NCBI GenBank assembly: GCA_027605045.1
Contig: JAQFWX010000111.1
Span: 47,682 to 111,681, forward strand
Length of the DNA: 64,000 nt
Direction of reading: 5' to 3'
Source of the DNA: Phallus indusiatus
Taxonomy: Eukaryota; Basidiomycota; Agaricomycetes; Phallales; Phallaceae
Positions 11,633 through 22,817 of the stretch are shown in pieces. The notes below the pieces were generated by a model. It was given only the letters and a program-made list of their open reading frames with translations. It had not been told where the DNA came from and searched no databases. Every line of letters begins with the position of its first letter. Within the stretch, counting starts at the first letter, position 1. A program made the translations under genes and the position numbers.

Positions 11633-14302
11633 ATGGCACCGAGAACAAGAAGTCAAGCGAAAGGATCTACTTCTGATCAAGGAATAGCAAATACTTCTGG
11701 TAAAAAGAAAGTATATATGTCTAGAGGAAGAAAAAGAAAAAGTACCGCGACCATTGATGGTAGCAGGGAAAAAACTGCCACCGTTGTTGCTCCCCATGGC
11801 CATGATGTTTCTTCCACCGCCGATATTGGCTTATTGTGGTTTTTTTATACGTTTAAACCTTCAAGTTATGAAGTTATGAAACTCTCAGAGTCAATGCTTA
11901 AACAAGATTCGGAAACATTTCAATCAGTCTTTGCCAAAGAAATTGAGGCCGAATATGGTTTTCCCGCCGAACCGGATTCAGTCTGTTTTCGGAAGGTGCG
12001 TATTCTGCGTCTGCTCTCCTGTTATTGTACTGCGTACTCATAACATGACATGCAGCCCAATCAAAGACTCTTCGAGATCCCTGATACGTGGAAGGACACA
12101 TTGCCGGAAATCTGCACCGTATCAACCCCTATTCCACCGAACGTATCATTTTATGACGGAATTGGGGAGGACTTATGGATAGAACCTCGGAGTATTCACT
12201 TATTTGTCACCGCCGACAGAAAGACTTGCATATCGTGGATCTTTTTCAGTCCTGAGTTCTTGTATCATTTTCCTAGACCCATGGAATTCACAAGACGAGA
12301 ATTTGATGAACGAACGATGAATCATCAATTAGCTTTCACCACAGAAATCAAAACCCACTATAACTTTCACGCTGAGGTACGGACACTCTGTTTTTGGAAG
12401 GTGAATGTTCCATGCCTTTCTGTCTCCCTGCATCGCATACTCATAAGATACAGCCCAATGAAAACCTTTCCGAGATTCCGAGCGCATGGAGGGACAAATT
12501 TCCCGAAATTCAAACTGTATCAACCCTAATTCCATCTCACCTGCCCTTTTCTGAGGAGATTGGGAAGAATATTCAAGAAAACCCTAGGAGTATACATTTA
12601 TTTGTCACTGCCAAACCAAAAATTCCCTCATCAGGTGGTTGTAGTGACCATGTGTTTATGCGTGCGTTTAATTATTATAACTATTCGCTGTGTTTATCTG
12701 AGAAGTATACACATAGCGTATGTAAGATATAACGAGCTTATGCGAACCGACAAATGTTTTCCCTCATGGAATCAAATGATACATGATGATGGCCGTAGCA
12801 AAATCACTCCGTTTGCACCACCTATTCATATTTACCACCCTATTTTCACGCGCTTTAATAATTTATTGGATGATCCTCAAGTTCAGCCGACGGTTGAATA
12901 TCTGAGATCAACCTGTGCATTTATGAGTTTTCTAGGAGACATCAACACTTTTGACGAGGATGAGCACAACCACGGCTTTCGTCGACACATTTCCAAACTC
13001 ATGGGTGTAGACGCAACTCCAACAAAAAACTGGGACAAGACTGTACCAGATGGGTGTTTTTTGGCACAAGTGGGCGATGTATCTGTGGTTTATGGAATAA
13101 TTGAGTTGGGGGGGAGAAAGATGGGTTTAGGGTCAAAGGATCCGTCTATCCGGGCCCGGGTGTCTATGTTGAACTACTGGCGGCTCCGCCAGGTGAGACA
13201 GTATGCCGCTGTCATCAGAAAACTAATCGTATTTGTCTTCAAGGAAATCAGTGATAACTGTTGCTGTCCCACGCTTATAATAACAAGAGTGGGATCCTGG
13301 TTAGCCGTTATGGGAGGGGTGATCACTGACAAAGTGATCGTTCAACCACTGACAGATCTCACATGGATGGGGCTGTCAACCAGGGAAGAAAAGCTTCGCA
13401 TATATCATTGTTCTCGTATTCTGAATGCTCTCCGCATAACTTTATCGGAGCTGAAGACCTATTATGAGGAATCTTTTCAGAAGTTACCCAAAATGATTCA
13501 TGAGAAAACGCATCCGCGATACTACCCATTCCCGGATACATATACGACTACAGACGGCCAGAATATGCGTTTCGAATACTTAAAACCTCTGCAGAGTTAC
13601 GACACATGCGTAACCTACCTAGCACGCTGTGCTGATAAATCTCTAATTGTGGTCAAATTTGTTTCGGGTTATGGCGAGGAAGTTCACCGGTTTCTCGCAG
13701 ACGAGGGTTATGCACCTGCCTTGCGTTATTGCGGTCCTTTACCGGTTAGACCGTTTGTTCAGACTTTGTCACCAGCTGCAGAGGAAGCACCGCCCCAACT
13801 GGGCCTGATTAGGCAAAGGATGCGTATGGTTGTTATGGACTATGTGCAAACAGCAGCATACTATACCGATGAACGATGTGGACGTGACGATAAATTGAAA
13901 AAGGAATTGAAGCTAATCTTGACGACTTTGCATGCCGAGGGATTTGTACTAGGAGACTTACGACCACCGAACGTTCTAATTACACCCGAAAATCACGTTA
14001 AGTTTATTGACTTTGATTGGAGTGGGCGGTATGATATAAGGTCTCAACGCGAAGACTCAAGGATCCCAAAAGATGTTTGGGAGCGGATCATACTTGCTAA
14101 AAGACGAATGGGCAAAAAATCCAGCTCTAGGGAGAATGTCAGATATCGATATGCTTGCTACCCGTTAAATATCTCCACAGCTATTGAATGGGCAAACGGT
14201 ACACAGGAACTGGGACCTATTCTCCCTGAGCACGATTGGGAGATGTTTCACAAGGCACTGCTCATTTATCTTATCTCAGCGCCTTTCTGGAGTCTGACTT
14301 GA
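11633..14302 (+). CDS. Kinase-like protein with duplicated N-terminal module (Crinkler-like)
   Basis: A roughly 830-residue protein. The N-terminus is basic (PRTRSQAK, SRGRKRKS), a possible nuclear signal. Two tandem modules follow: each has an acidic/hydrophobic segment ending in CF(R/W)K, an intron at the same codon boundary, then PN-x2-L-x-EIP-x2-W-(K/R)-D, then (P)RSIHLFVTA. The IHLFVTA end recalls the IHIIV end of Crinkler N-terminal ubiquitin-like headers, so I suggest a degenerate, duplicated header. The C-terminal part (about 13560-14290) is kinase-like: VVKFVSGYGEEVHRFL, VMDYV, LHAEGFVLGDLRPPNVLI (catalytic-loop position), VKFIDFDWSGRYD (metal-loop position) and YACYPLNIS. This GDLRPPN/DFDW form is frequent in Agaricomycete kinase-like proteins. 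The start at 11633 is the first ATG giving the basic N-terminus. The third intron (about 12640-12710) has uncertain borders. Activity is not certain. Confidence 0.7.
11866..12640 (+). repeat. Tandem internal duplication of about 405 bases
   Basis: Two units with introns starting at 11996 and 12401, so the offset is 405 bases. Intron borders, the flanking TTT(C/T)GGAAG and CCCAAT(C/G)AAA, and the downstream GTATCAACCC and AG(T/A)AT(T/A)CA(C/T)TTATTTGTCAC blocks all recur. Both coding and intron sequence are duplicated. Confidence 0.85.
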
Positions 14303-14851
14303 ATTTTTCTTCGTAGCTGTAGCAGTCAAAAAACTTTCCGTCACCAACACAGAAAGGCTTGATGGTGTTTTTGCATTTGTGATTGACCTCAGAGAAAGGG
14401 CATTTACTCTTTTCTTTACAAATAATTAACTTTGAAATACAAACTTGCACACCGTATCATGCAATGTGTGACTGGCCAGGAGTTCGAGAGCTCATGACAA
14501 TAAAGATTTCTTCGTGATATTTCGCCAGATTTTGCTTTGGCAATCATGGCTTTTGGCTTCACAATCTCGTAGACAATGCAGAAAAATGACTAAAAGCGCA
14601 AAGAGCGCGTGCAGACGAAGGCGAACGAGCAGTGATCCGAAATGAGCAGGGAAACTGGATCGGGCTACGAAAGAATGTCCCTTTTTTTTGAGAAACGGTG
14701 TTCAGTCAAGTACTTGATGATAATTATGAACGCACACATGTTGTAGGACATGAATCATGATAAGGATATATTTGGGATATACTGCCCAGGTAACATAATT
14801 GAACGGCCGAGAAAATGTATAGTGTTACACGAAGAATGAGATGAAGAAAAT
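14303..14851. other. Intergenic region after the kinase-like gene
   Basis: Mostly AT-rich and without a gene. The segment 14587-14690 has a short open reading of protein-like composition ending in a stop, possibly a gene relic, but it is too short to assign. Confidence 0.4.
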
Positions 14852-15849
14852 CTAGTAGTTATCGTTGTTTCCCGAACCGTAGTTGCCTCCATCGCCTGCG
14901 TTGTTGGATCCATAGTTGTTTCCTCCTCCATCACCTCCCGAGCCATAGCTGTTTCCTCCTCCGTCGCCTCCCGAGCCATAGCTATCGTTCCCGGAACCAG
15001 CTCCAGCTCCAGCTCCAACATTACCACCATACCCACCCGATCCGTAATTGTTATCGTTGTTAGATCCGTAGTTGTTGTCGTTGTTGGATCCGTAGTTGTT
15101 GTCGTTGTTGGATCCGCCACCGCCGCCGTAGATATCGGTGCCTTGGTAGCTGTTCTTGTCATTGCCAGCACCGACACCAGCACCAATACCGGAATTATTA
15201 GAACCATATCCGCCGCTATTGCCTGATCCATAGTTGTCCGACCCTGCACCTACGCCAGCACCAACACCAGCACCGACACCAGAACCATAGTTGTTGTTGT
15301 TGTTGGATCCATAATTGCTGTCGTTGTTGGATCCATAGTTGTTGTCGTTGTTGCTGGATCCATAGTTGTCGTTGTTGCTTGAGCCATAGTTGTTGTTATT
15401 TCCAGATCCGTAATCGTTCTGATTGTCGTTCTGGTTGTTGTTCTGGTTGTTATTCTGGTTGTTATTCTGGTTGTTGTTCTGGTTGTTGTTCTGATTATTG
15501 TTGTTGTCGTCGTCGTTGTAATTGTTATTATTGTTGTTATTGTTGTTCTGGTTGCCGCCGCCTCCGATGAAGTCTTGAGCCAGATTACTCAATTTACCCA
15601 AGCTGCTATTCTGGTCGCCACCTCCGATAAAGTCTTGAGCCATATTGCTCAAATTGCTCAAGTTGTTTGAACCGGAACCTGGAGATTCTTTCATGTTCAA
15701 AAATCAAAGACGAGAAAGAAAAAAATAAACCGACCCCCCGAGTTGTTCGAAGCCTGGTCTGTGAAAGAAAATAGTAAGTATATGCAGCATCAACATTGAC
15801 GAGAGTATGCACTTTTAACGAAATTACCAACTTGATTGAGGAATGACAT
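14852..15849 (-). CDS. Asn/Gly/Ser/Tyr-rich low-complexity protein
   Basis: Starts MSFLNQV, then two short introns, then a body of about 270 residues. It has two copies of an amphipathic segment, LSN(M/L)AQDFIGGG, near the N-terminus. After them come poly-Asn, an NNQN repeat run, repeated YGS(S/N)N(N/D)D units, and GAGVGAG repeats. I recognise no domain. Such N/Q- and GYS-rich composition is typical of prion-like or condensate-forming proteins, but that is a compositional inference. A TATA element sits 65 bases upstream of the ATG. The stop is at 14852-14854. The second intron (GTCGGT...GAAAG) has a weak donor and is the least certain part; starting at the internal Met at 15694 would avoid it. 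Confidence 0.65.
15039..15500 (-). repeat. Coding minisatellites, 24-base and 12-base units
   Basis: At 15039-15115 a 24-base unit encoding NYGSNNDN repeats about three times, with related copies at 15295-15395. At 15418-15500 a 12-base unit (TTCTGGTTGTTG on the plus strand, NNQN on the minus) repeats about seven times. Unit changes are mostly single bases and frame is kept. Confidence 0.8.
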
Positions 15850-16568
15850 GATTTGCTCTGATGGGGTGTACAGATGTAGGATGTGTTGTAAGAATGCTCT
15901 AAAACTCACCCCGTATATATATGCAGGCATGCCACAATAGAAGCCTCGCGGATGTTGAGGAATCGAGAAGTGAAATTCAGTGTCTGACAGGTTGACCATC
16001 TTTGTATTGATGGTCCCTGCGAAAGGCGTCATTCTGACATTTCATGAACCAATGGTCCAATTATGATGACCTTTCAGGTTCTTCGGGAAGGCTGTCACTA
16101 AAAGCTATCCAACCGGACCCCACGGCAGTTGAATTATGCCGACATGCAAGCTCAGTCTATATTCGTTCTGATTCATTTGGCTGTTCGAGATATAAATCGA
16201 GTGAGAAGTCACATGGTTTTTTTAGTGCTTGAAATTGAATAAGATAGGCAAATTTGATCCAAAACTTAGATGAGATTCATGCAATTTTTATCTTGAATTA
16301 GCATATTTAATCAGAACACAGATAGCTCACATGACAGTTCCGATCACTTAAGAATACGTACGATGCATCTCACGGGGGGTTCCACGTTCCCTATGGCCAC
16401 AATCGTCATAATTCACCGGAAAGACGCTTCCGGTGCATGAATAAATATCCAATTCGGGTGACAGGGAATTCAAATTCTGGTGTTGATGAGATTGCGGAAT
16501 GTATGCATCTTATCCAAACAAGGTCAGAAGGTTGAATAAGCGCGGAAAGGGTTGAATGCAATGTATTG
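15850..16568. other. Intergenic region between low-complexity gene and GCD2
   Basis: Holds the promoter of the leftward low-complexity gene and the 3' end of GCD2. I searched the minus strand here for a missing last GCD2 exon encoding a VLREY-type end and saw none. No other gene is apparent. Confidence 0.45.
15913..15924 (-). promoter_or_regulatory. TATA box of the low-complexity gene
   Basis: The sequence reads as GCATATATATAC on the minus strand, 65 bases before the ATG at 15849. Motif and spacing only. Confidence 0.5.
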
Positions 16569-18200
16569 TCACCGTCCTAAAGCTAATGGAAGAGAACTAA
16601 CTGAAGTGGGAGGTATTGTTCCCACTTCTGTGACAATGGCTGTAATATTAGACGGCGGTGTTAGATCATATAGTGGATTCAATATTTGAAGATTAGGATC
16701 ATCCGATGACGGTAAACTACGATAAGAAAGCGGTGCTGACAGGTAGAATGATTCAAAATCTGCCATGAATGTAAATATCGATGCAAATAGAGACGAACCT
16801 AATTCGTTTTTGTTAAAGCTGTCCAGGTGAACAGCCTCCGAGAATTTATACGTCTCACAACACACCAATACAGGTACGGAGTGGGCTTTAGCCATCATTG
16901 CGACTAAAGCTGTGCCAGCTCGCGAATACACAGCACCATCCATTTGCACCGAATGAGCACCAAGCATGACAATTGATGCTTCTTTGATGATTGATCCAAG
17001 AGCGGACAGCAAAAGGTAGGTACATTGGATCCCAGCTTCAGCCAATGTAGTTAGTAAATGTTTGCCTGTCAGAATCGAGAATTAACGAGATCAACAATTG
17101 AAGGGTCCTCCTGCTAACCTTCTAAAAGAGGCCGTGAATCCGCTATAATGACTGAGAATACTTTCCCTTGTTCGTGTGCTTGTAGCAAAACATTCTCAAC
17201 CACCGAAGAACTGTTCCGAAGCGAAGTCGGCAAAAAATTCTATAAGCAGTTCCCCCTGTACTTACCGGGAATAGGTAAGAATGACATCGCCATCCTTGAT
17301 TCTCTCTCCCGCAACATCTTGGATTAGCTCATCAGCCAGGGTGATATGGTCTCTAATGTAATGATCTATTTTTTGGCATAACCGTTCTTTAGCCTGAAAC
17401 GAAATCTGTTCAGTTCTCCATGGTCAATGACGAAATGTAAAGCACGAACATTCTGTTCAGGTAGATCGATGTCTAACACGCTTATTTCGACCTTTAAGTA
17501 TCGAATTGCGTTTCCCATACTGACTGACATTGGTCGAGCGGCCACTAAATGACCAATTTGAGGATTCAAGTATGTCATTAAATGTCGAGACAGTGTCGTA
17601 TTTGGCGGAGTGATATAATCTCTAATAACCTAAATGGAACGGAAATTAAGACAAAAACAAATCAACTTTACATATCGAATTCGACATTTCAACACTTACG
17701 GTTTTGAAGGCATTGAGGGTAGCAATACAACGCGCATTCGCGCCGACAATCTGAAAGCTTGAAAACTGAAGAGCCAGACGAAATATTGCAGGGTGTAAGG
17801 GTCCTTTTAAATTTGACGAAGCAGAAGATTTCGGTGATCCAAAATGCGAGAAAATGCGCAGGCCACGAGTCTGGTCCTGCACTTCCGGGACACTTTGCAC
17901 TATGACCGACGGCATGTCTTTGGGAGGGGCTGTTTTGCTGACGTCTGACGTCTTGGTTGGTTTTGTAGTTTGACTCGGGGTTGCAACATTAGAAGGTTTC
18001 GGAGCTGGTTTGCTTGCAACTCCTGGTTTATTATTACTTGGAGCTGCCGCTTTCGCTGCAGCCTTGGCCTCCCGATCTTTCTCTTGTTTGGCTCGCCGCT
18101 CAGCCTTTGTCAATGCGGGTTTAGGAGGCGGTATTGTATGAGGTGTATCTTTTCGAGGTGGTTTACTAGCAGAATTGTCCTGGGTTGCGACGTGAGTCAT
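16569..18200 (-). CDS. GCD2: Translation initiation factor eIF2B subunit delta
   Basis: Regulatory subunit of the eIF2B guanine-nucleotide exchange factor in the cytosol. The N-terminus is the usual Lys/Ala/Pro-rich extension (KAERRAKQEKDREAKAAAK). The IF-2B fold follows: LHPAIFRLALQFSSFQIVGA, VIRDYITPPNTTLSRHLMTY, DVILTYSRSSVVENVLLQA, KVFSVIIADSRPLLEGK, VMLGAHSVQMDGAVYSRAGT and LVAMMAKAHSVPVLVCCETY. It ends FNPLYDLTPPSN-like, ITAIVTEVGTIPPTSV. All blocks match eIF2B-delta. Five short introns. Odd: after GTIPPTSV the frame reads SSLPLALGR and stops. The family normally continues with a VPVVLREY-type end, so the terminus is altered or the last exon was missed. It starts 93 bases from divergent RAT1. 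Confidence 0.9.
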
Positions 18201-18293
18201 TGTAAGGGTTAAGGTTGATTATGCAATGCGCATTATCTAATACAGCGGACTCCACTCTCTTACGTCTTACCCTGAATTCGCATCCCAGTTGTT
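18201..18293. promoter_or_regulatory. Divergent promoter, GCD2 and RAT1
   Basis: Only 93 bases separate the two ATGs, which point away from each other. Both 5' leaders and any shared control elements must lie here or overlap the first exons. Confidence 0.55.
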
Positions 18294-21200
18294 ATGGTGG
18301 GTGAAGCCATGCTGATTTTTATTCTGGACACAGGACTAAGCAAATCATGACTTTTATAGGGTGTTCCCGCTCTTTTTCGATGGCTTAGTAAAAAGTATCC
18401 TAAAATTGGTGTGTCCCGCAGCCTTCCTTATCAATGTGTGGCTACTTCCGTGCTCCGTGTACTGACACGTCGTCTTTTTAGTTTTACCAGTAGTTGAAGA
18501 AGAAGAATCACAGCTACCCAACGGAGATGGCACATCAATAACAATACCTGTTGATATTTCGAAACCCAATCCTAACGGTACAGAGTTTGATAACTTATAC
18601 TTAGATATGAATGGTATTGTGTGTGGCTGCGTGCAATTTTACCAAACATTCATGGTTTGACATATTTTCAGGTTCACCCATGTACGCACCCGGAGGGAAA
18701 GGTGTGTAGTGTTATGCTTTTTCAACATGGACTGCGCTCAAAACTTCCCCAAAGCCCGCCCCTGAAACGGAAGAGGACATGATGGTTGAAATATTTAACT
18801 ACACAGAGCGCGTTGTAAATATGATTCGGCCTCGTAAATTGTTGTTTATGGCTATCGGTGTGTTTACCCCTTCTTCCGTTATTCTGACCCTCACATATTT
18901 GCTTCCTCTCGCCACCAATAGATGGCGTGGCACCTCGTGCTAAAATGAATCAACAACGCTCAAGACGTTTTCGCTCTGCTCAGGAGGCAAAAGAGAAAGA
19001 AGAAGCGCGCAAAGAGGCCGTAGCTATGTTTGAAGGTATGTTTCCTTGCATCTGTAAATCGGGACGGTCTGCTTAGTTTTTTTGGTTTCGTAGCCATGGG
19101 TAAAACCGTAAGCGACGAGACCAAGAACCAGAAGGCTTGGGATTCCAACGCTATTACACCTGGAACACCCTTCATGGACTTGCTAGCATCTTGCCTGCGT
19201 TATTGGGTGACAGATAAAATTAATTCAGACCCGGGCTGGAAAAACGTTGGTTATAGATTCTTTGGATCGTACTTCGCAATTTATATGTATCTTAATATTG
19301 TTCATAGCTCCAAGTCATACTCTCTGATGCTAGCGTACCTGGTGAAGGAGAACATAAAATCATGGACTTTATCCGTAGGCAGAGGACTAATCCCCATCAT
19401 GACCCGAATACGCGACATGTTATATATGGACTGGTAAGTAGTTCATAGCTAGGATCTAGACTGTCATAATTGAGACGTTTTTGAAGGATGCTGATCTTAT
19501 TATGTTGGCACTGGCGACACACGAACCCCATTTCAAAGTCTTGCGAGAAGATGTTTTCTTCCAAGAAGGCAGCCGAACAGCCTGTCGAATATGTGGTCAA
19601 GAAGGGCACTACGCGGCTCAGTGTACGGGGGAAGCTAAACTAAAACAGGACCAACATGATGTCGTCAAAAAGGATCCCGTGAAGAAGCCGTTTATCTTCC
19701 TGGACGTCTCTATTTTGCGAGAGTACCTTGAGGTAGAGCTCAACGCGCCACATGCACCTTTTGCCTTTGACCTAGAACGTGCTCTTGATGATTGGGTTCT
19801 TCTGATATTCTTTGTCGGAAATGACTTTCTTCCGCATCTACCTTCTCTGGAAATTCGCGAAGGAGCTATTGACACGCTACTCAAGATCTGGAGGGAAGAG
19901 TTACCCCGAATGGGTGGCTATTTGACTAATCATGGACAAATTGAGCTACCTCGATTGGAAGTCATACTCCAAGGACTAGCTCGGAGGGAGGATGATATCT
20001 TTCGAAGGCGACGTGAAGGTAATATTGTTTACTTTGGTGAAAGATCCTTGATTGTTCACAATTTGAATTAGCTGAGGAACGCCAGGATTCAAATGCAAAG
20101 CGTCGAAGAATTGAAGAAAATGGCCAGGCTGATGGCAAAAAAGAAGTAGAAGGTGGTATGCGCATGAACGAGACTACCTATGTTCCTGTGGAAGTAAGGA
20201 GTGAACCGCCAATTCATCCCTCGCTTCCAAACCGTCCGGCATTTAATATGGCACCTGGACCAGCATTAGCACCACCAGCACCAGCACCAGCACCAGCACC
20301 AGCACCGGCGTCTGGAACAAATCCTACTCAGATTAATCTCACTACGAATCACGATGTGGTGGCGAATCGCCGTGCACTTCGTCTGGCAAATATGAGTGCT
20401 GCTGAATTGCTTAAAACAGAACTTGCCACACGTGCAGCGCAAAAACAATCCCGAAACGGAATGGGAAGGGGACCTAGACCGCAATCTTCATTTGGGCCTC
20501 TCAGACCGGATGAAACTGTCGTTGTACCACACGTTAAACCGACAGAGACAGACGCACCCGTCGAACCGCCACCTTTGCAGCCTCCTAGTGTTGGAGCTTT
20601 GACAGGATACAGTGATTATGCTAATATGGACGTTTTACCTGGTTTGGGTGGACCATTAGCTACTGGATGGGGTACACCAACGGACAATGGAAGAGGAATT
20701 GGGGCGCCATCAGTTCTCGAGCCTCCTTTGATTGGTTCCGTCGGGGAAAATCAGCCACACGGTGACGCGGGATCAAAATCGGATTCTGCTAGTAATGTCG
20801 TATCACCTCCACCTCCCGATCTAATCCCTGCGACTGGATTGGAGGATGCGCCTAAGGAGGAAAATGTAGATGCAGATGCCGATGCCGATGCTGAAGGAGA
20901 TGCAGATGAGAATGAGAATGAGAATGATAGTATGGATACGAATGTCTCTGCTAATGGCGTAGAAGCGGGACCTGGTGCTGCTGTCGCCAGCACAGATGAT
21001 ACAGTGAACGCGTTGGACCCGGCTAGGGAATTATTACACTCACAGGGCGTCAAACGGAAACTAGAAGACGCTGAAGCTGAAGAAGAAGGATCTGGAGCCG
21101 ATGAAGAAGAAGACGACGAAGGACCTCCAGATGTGATCGGTGCTGTTGTGCCTAGGAAAGTTCATCCGGATGGTACGGTTGAACAAGAAGATACTGTTCG

Positions 21201-22817
21201 GTAAATACAACTCACTTCGCTTCGGTTATGAACAGTTGACAATTGTTCTTTTTTTTTTCGCAGGCTTTGGGAGCCGGGGTACAAAGAACGCTACTATAAA
21301 CAGAAGTTCAATGTCGAATTGAGTGACTTGGAGTTCAGGAAGAAGTTCGTTTCCATTTTTGAGTCGATTGCAATCTGGGGTCTGATTGTGTTTTACTTCC
21401 AGAATAACAAAGAGTTATGTGGAGGGTCTTTCCTGGGTCTTGCATTATTATTATCAGGGGGTGAGATTTTGTTCGAATTTACCAGTGAAAGCTTCTTTTT
21501 GGCTGATTGACATGCCTTTCCAGACACCTTCGTGGCAGTGGTATTATCCTTATCATTATGCGCCCTTTGCGTCCGATTTCGAAGACGTATCAAAAATGGA
21601 GATAAAGTTTGAGATCGGGCAGCCATTCAAGTCTTTCGAGCAACTGATGGGCGTATTCCCAGCCGCAAGGTAAGCAATGGATTTTGGTTTTCTCTTCGAC
21701 AATGTACTGAAAGATTGATGGTGAAGCCGACAACATATACCAAAACCGCTCCAACATCTAATGGTTGATGAAGATTCACCGATAATCGATTTTTATCCAA
21801 CCACTTTTGAGATCGATATGAACGGGAAAAAAATGGCTTGGCAGGGTGTGGCGTTGCTGCCGTTTATCGATGAGAAGCGGCTATTGGACGCCATGTCCCC
21901 ACGATTAAGCATGCTGACTGATGAGGAAGTTCGACGAAATAAGTGGGGAAGCAATGTGCTTTTTGTCGGGAAGGATCATCCGCTACATTCCTTCCTTTCT
22001 GGACTGTATGTGAAACGAAAGAGCAATGACGTGAGTATTTTATTGACTTCTGTTCTTTGCTCTAATCTTTTTTTTTTATATCGAATGTCAATTCTAATTT
22101 TGAAATTCCGTGTTGTTTGGCTCTTGAAACACTCAGGCCATCACATTAGACACAAGGCTTTCAGCAGGAATCGCCGGATCGACATTGCCTGATTCTCAAT
22201 GTATCCCTGACTCTACATATTTCTCGCCGTTCGTAGAACGGGATATGCCAGACATTCCGGACAATAGGTCCATCTCGGCGCTATACTACTATCCTCGGCA
22301 ACTGAAATTACACCGATCACAACTTTTACCCGGCGTTAAAAAACCCATGCGTGTTTTGACATCTGCTGATTTCGAGACACTCCATAGGGGAGGAAGAGGA
22401 GGAAGGGGAAGAGGGCGGGGTGGAGGCAACAGCGACAATCACGGATCTGGATATAGCGGATATGGTGCCGGACGGGGAGGATCGTATAATCAGCAGCAGC
22501 CGTATGGAAGTGCCGGAGGATATGACAGAAATACCGGTTATGGATACGGATATGGGTATGGATCATATGGCAATCATACAGGCACAGGAGGATACTCAAC
22601 TTCTCATCATAATTATCACGACAGTTATCATTCCTCCAATGGAACGATGGGTGGACGCGGGGGATACTCGGGGTCGAATCAGTCGTCGTCGTCGTATGGT
22701 CATAGTCACGGACATGGTTCTGGCCGCGGATACGGACAACAGTCCCATTCAAGTTACGGTTCATATGGACACAACAGTAGCAACAGCAGAGGAAGAGATC
22801 GCGGAGGACATTACTAG
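18294..22817 (+). CDS. RAT1: RAT1/XRN2 nuclear 5'-3' exoribonuclease
   Basis: Nuclear exonuclease for transcription termination and rRNA/snoRNA trimming. N-terminal signature [16 protein letters not shown]; metal-site and 5'-end-pocket blocks [52 protein letters not shown] and [19 protein letters not shown]; a CCHC zinc knuckle [14 protein letters not shown], which marks Rat1 rather than Xrn1; [20 protein letters not shown]; and the second conserved region [35 protein letters not shown]. The C-terminus is a Gly/Arg/Tyr/Ser-rich RGG-type tail. About 1,210 residues in some 15 exons, longer than yeast Rat1 (about 1,000) because of a disordered insert (about 20250-21190). Exon 1 contributes only ATG (18294-18296), followed by an intron with a GTGGGT donor ending at 18359. 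No frame breaks. Confidence 0.96.

Noticed and set aside
14587..14690. Possible gene or transposon relic with protein-like reading
   Set aside because: Only about 33 codons between stops, no start and no known motif.
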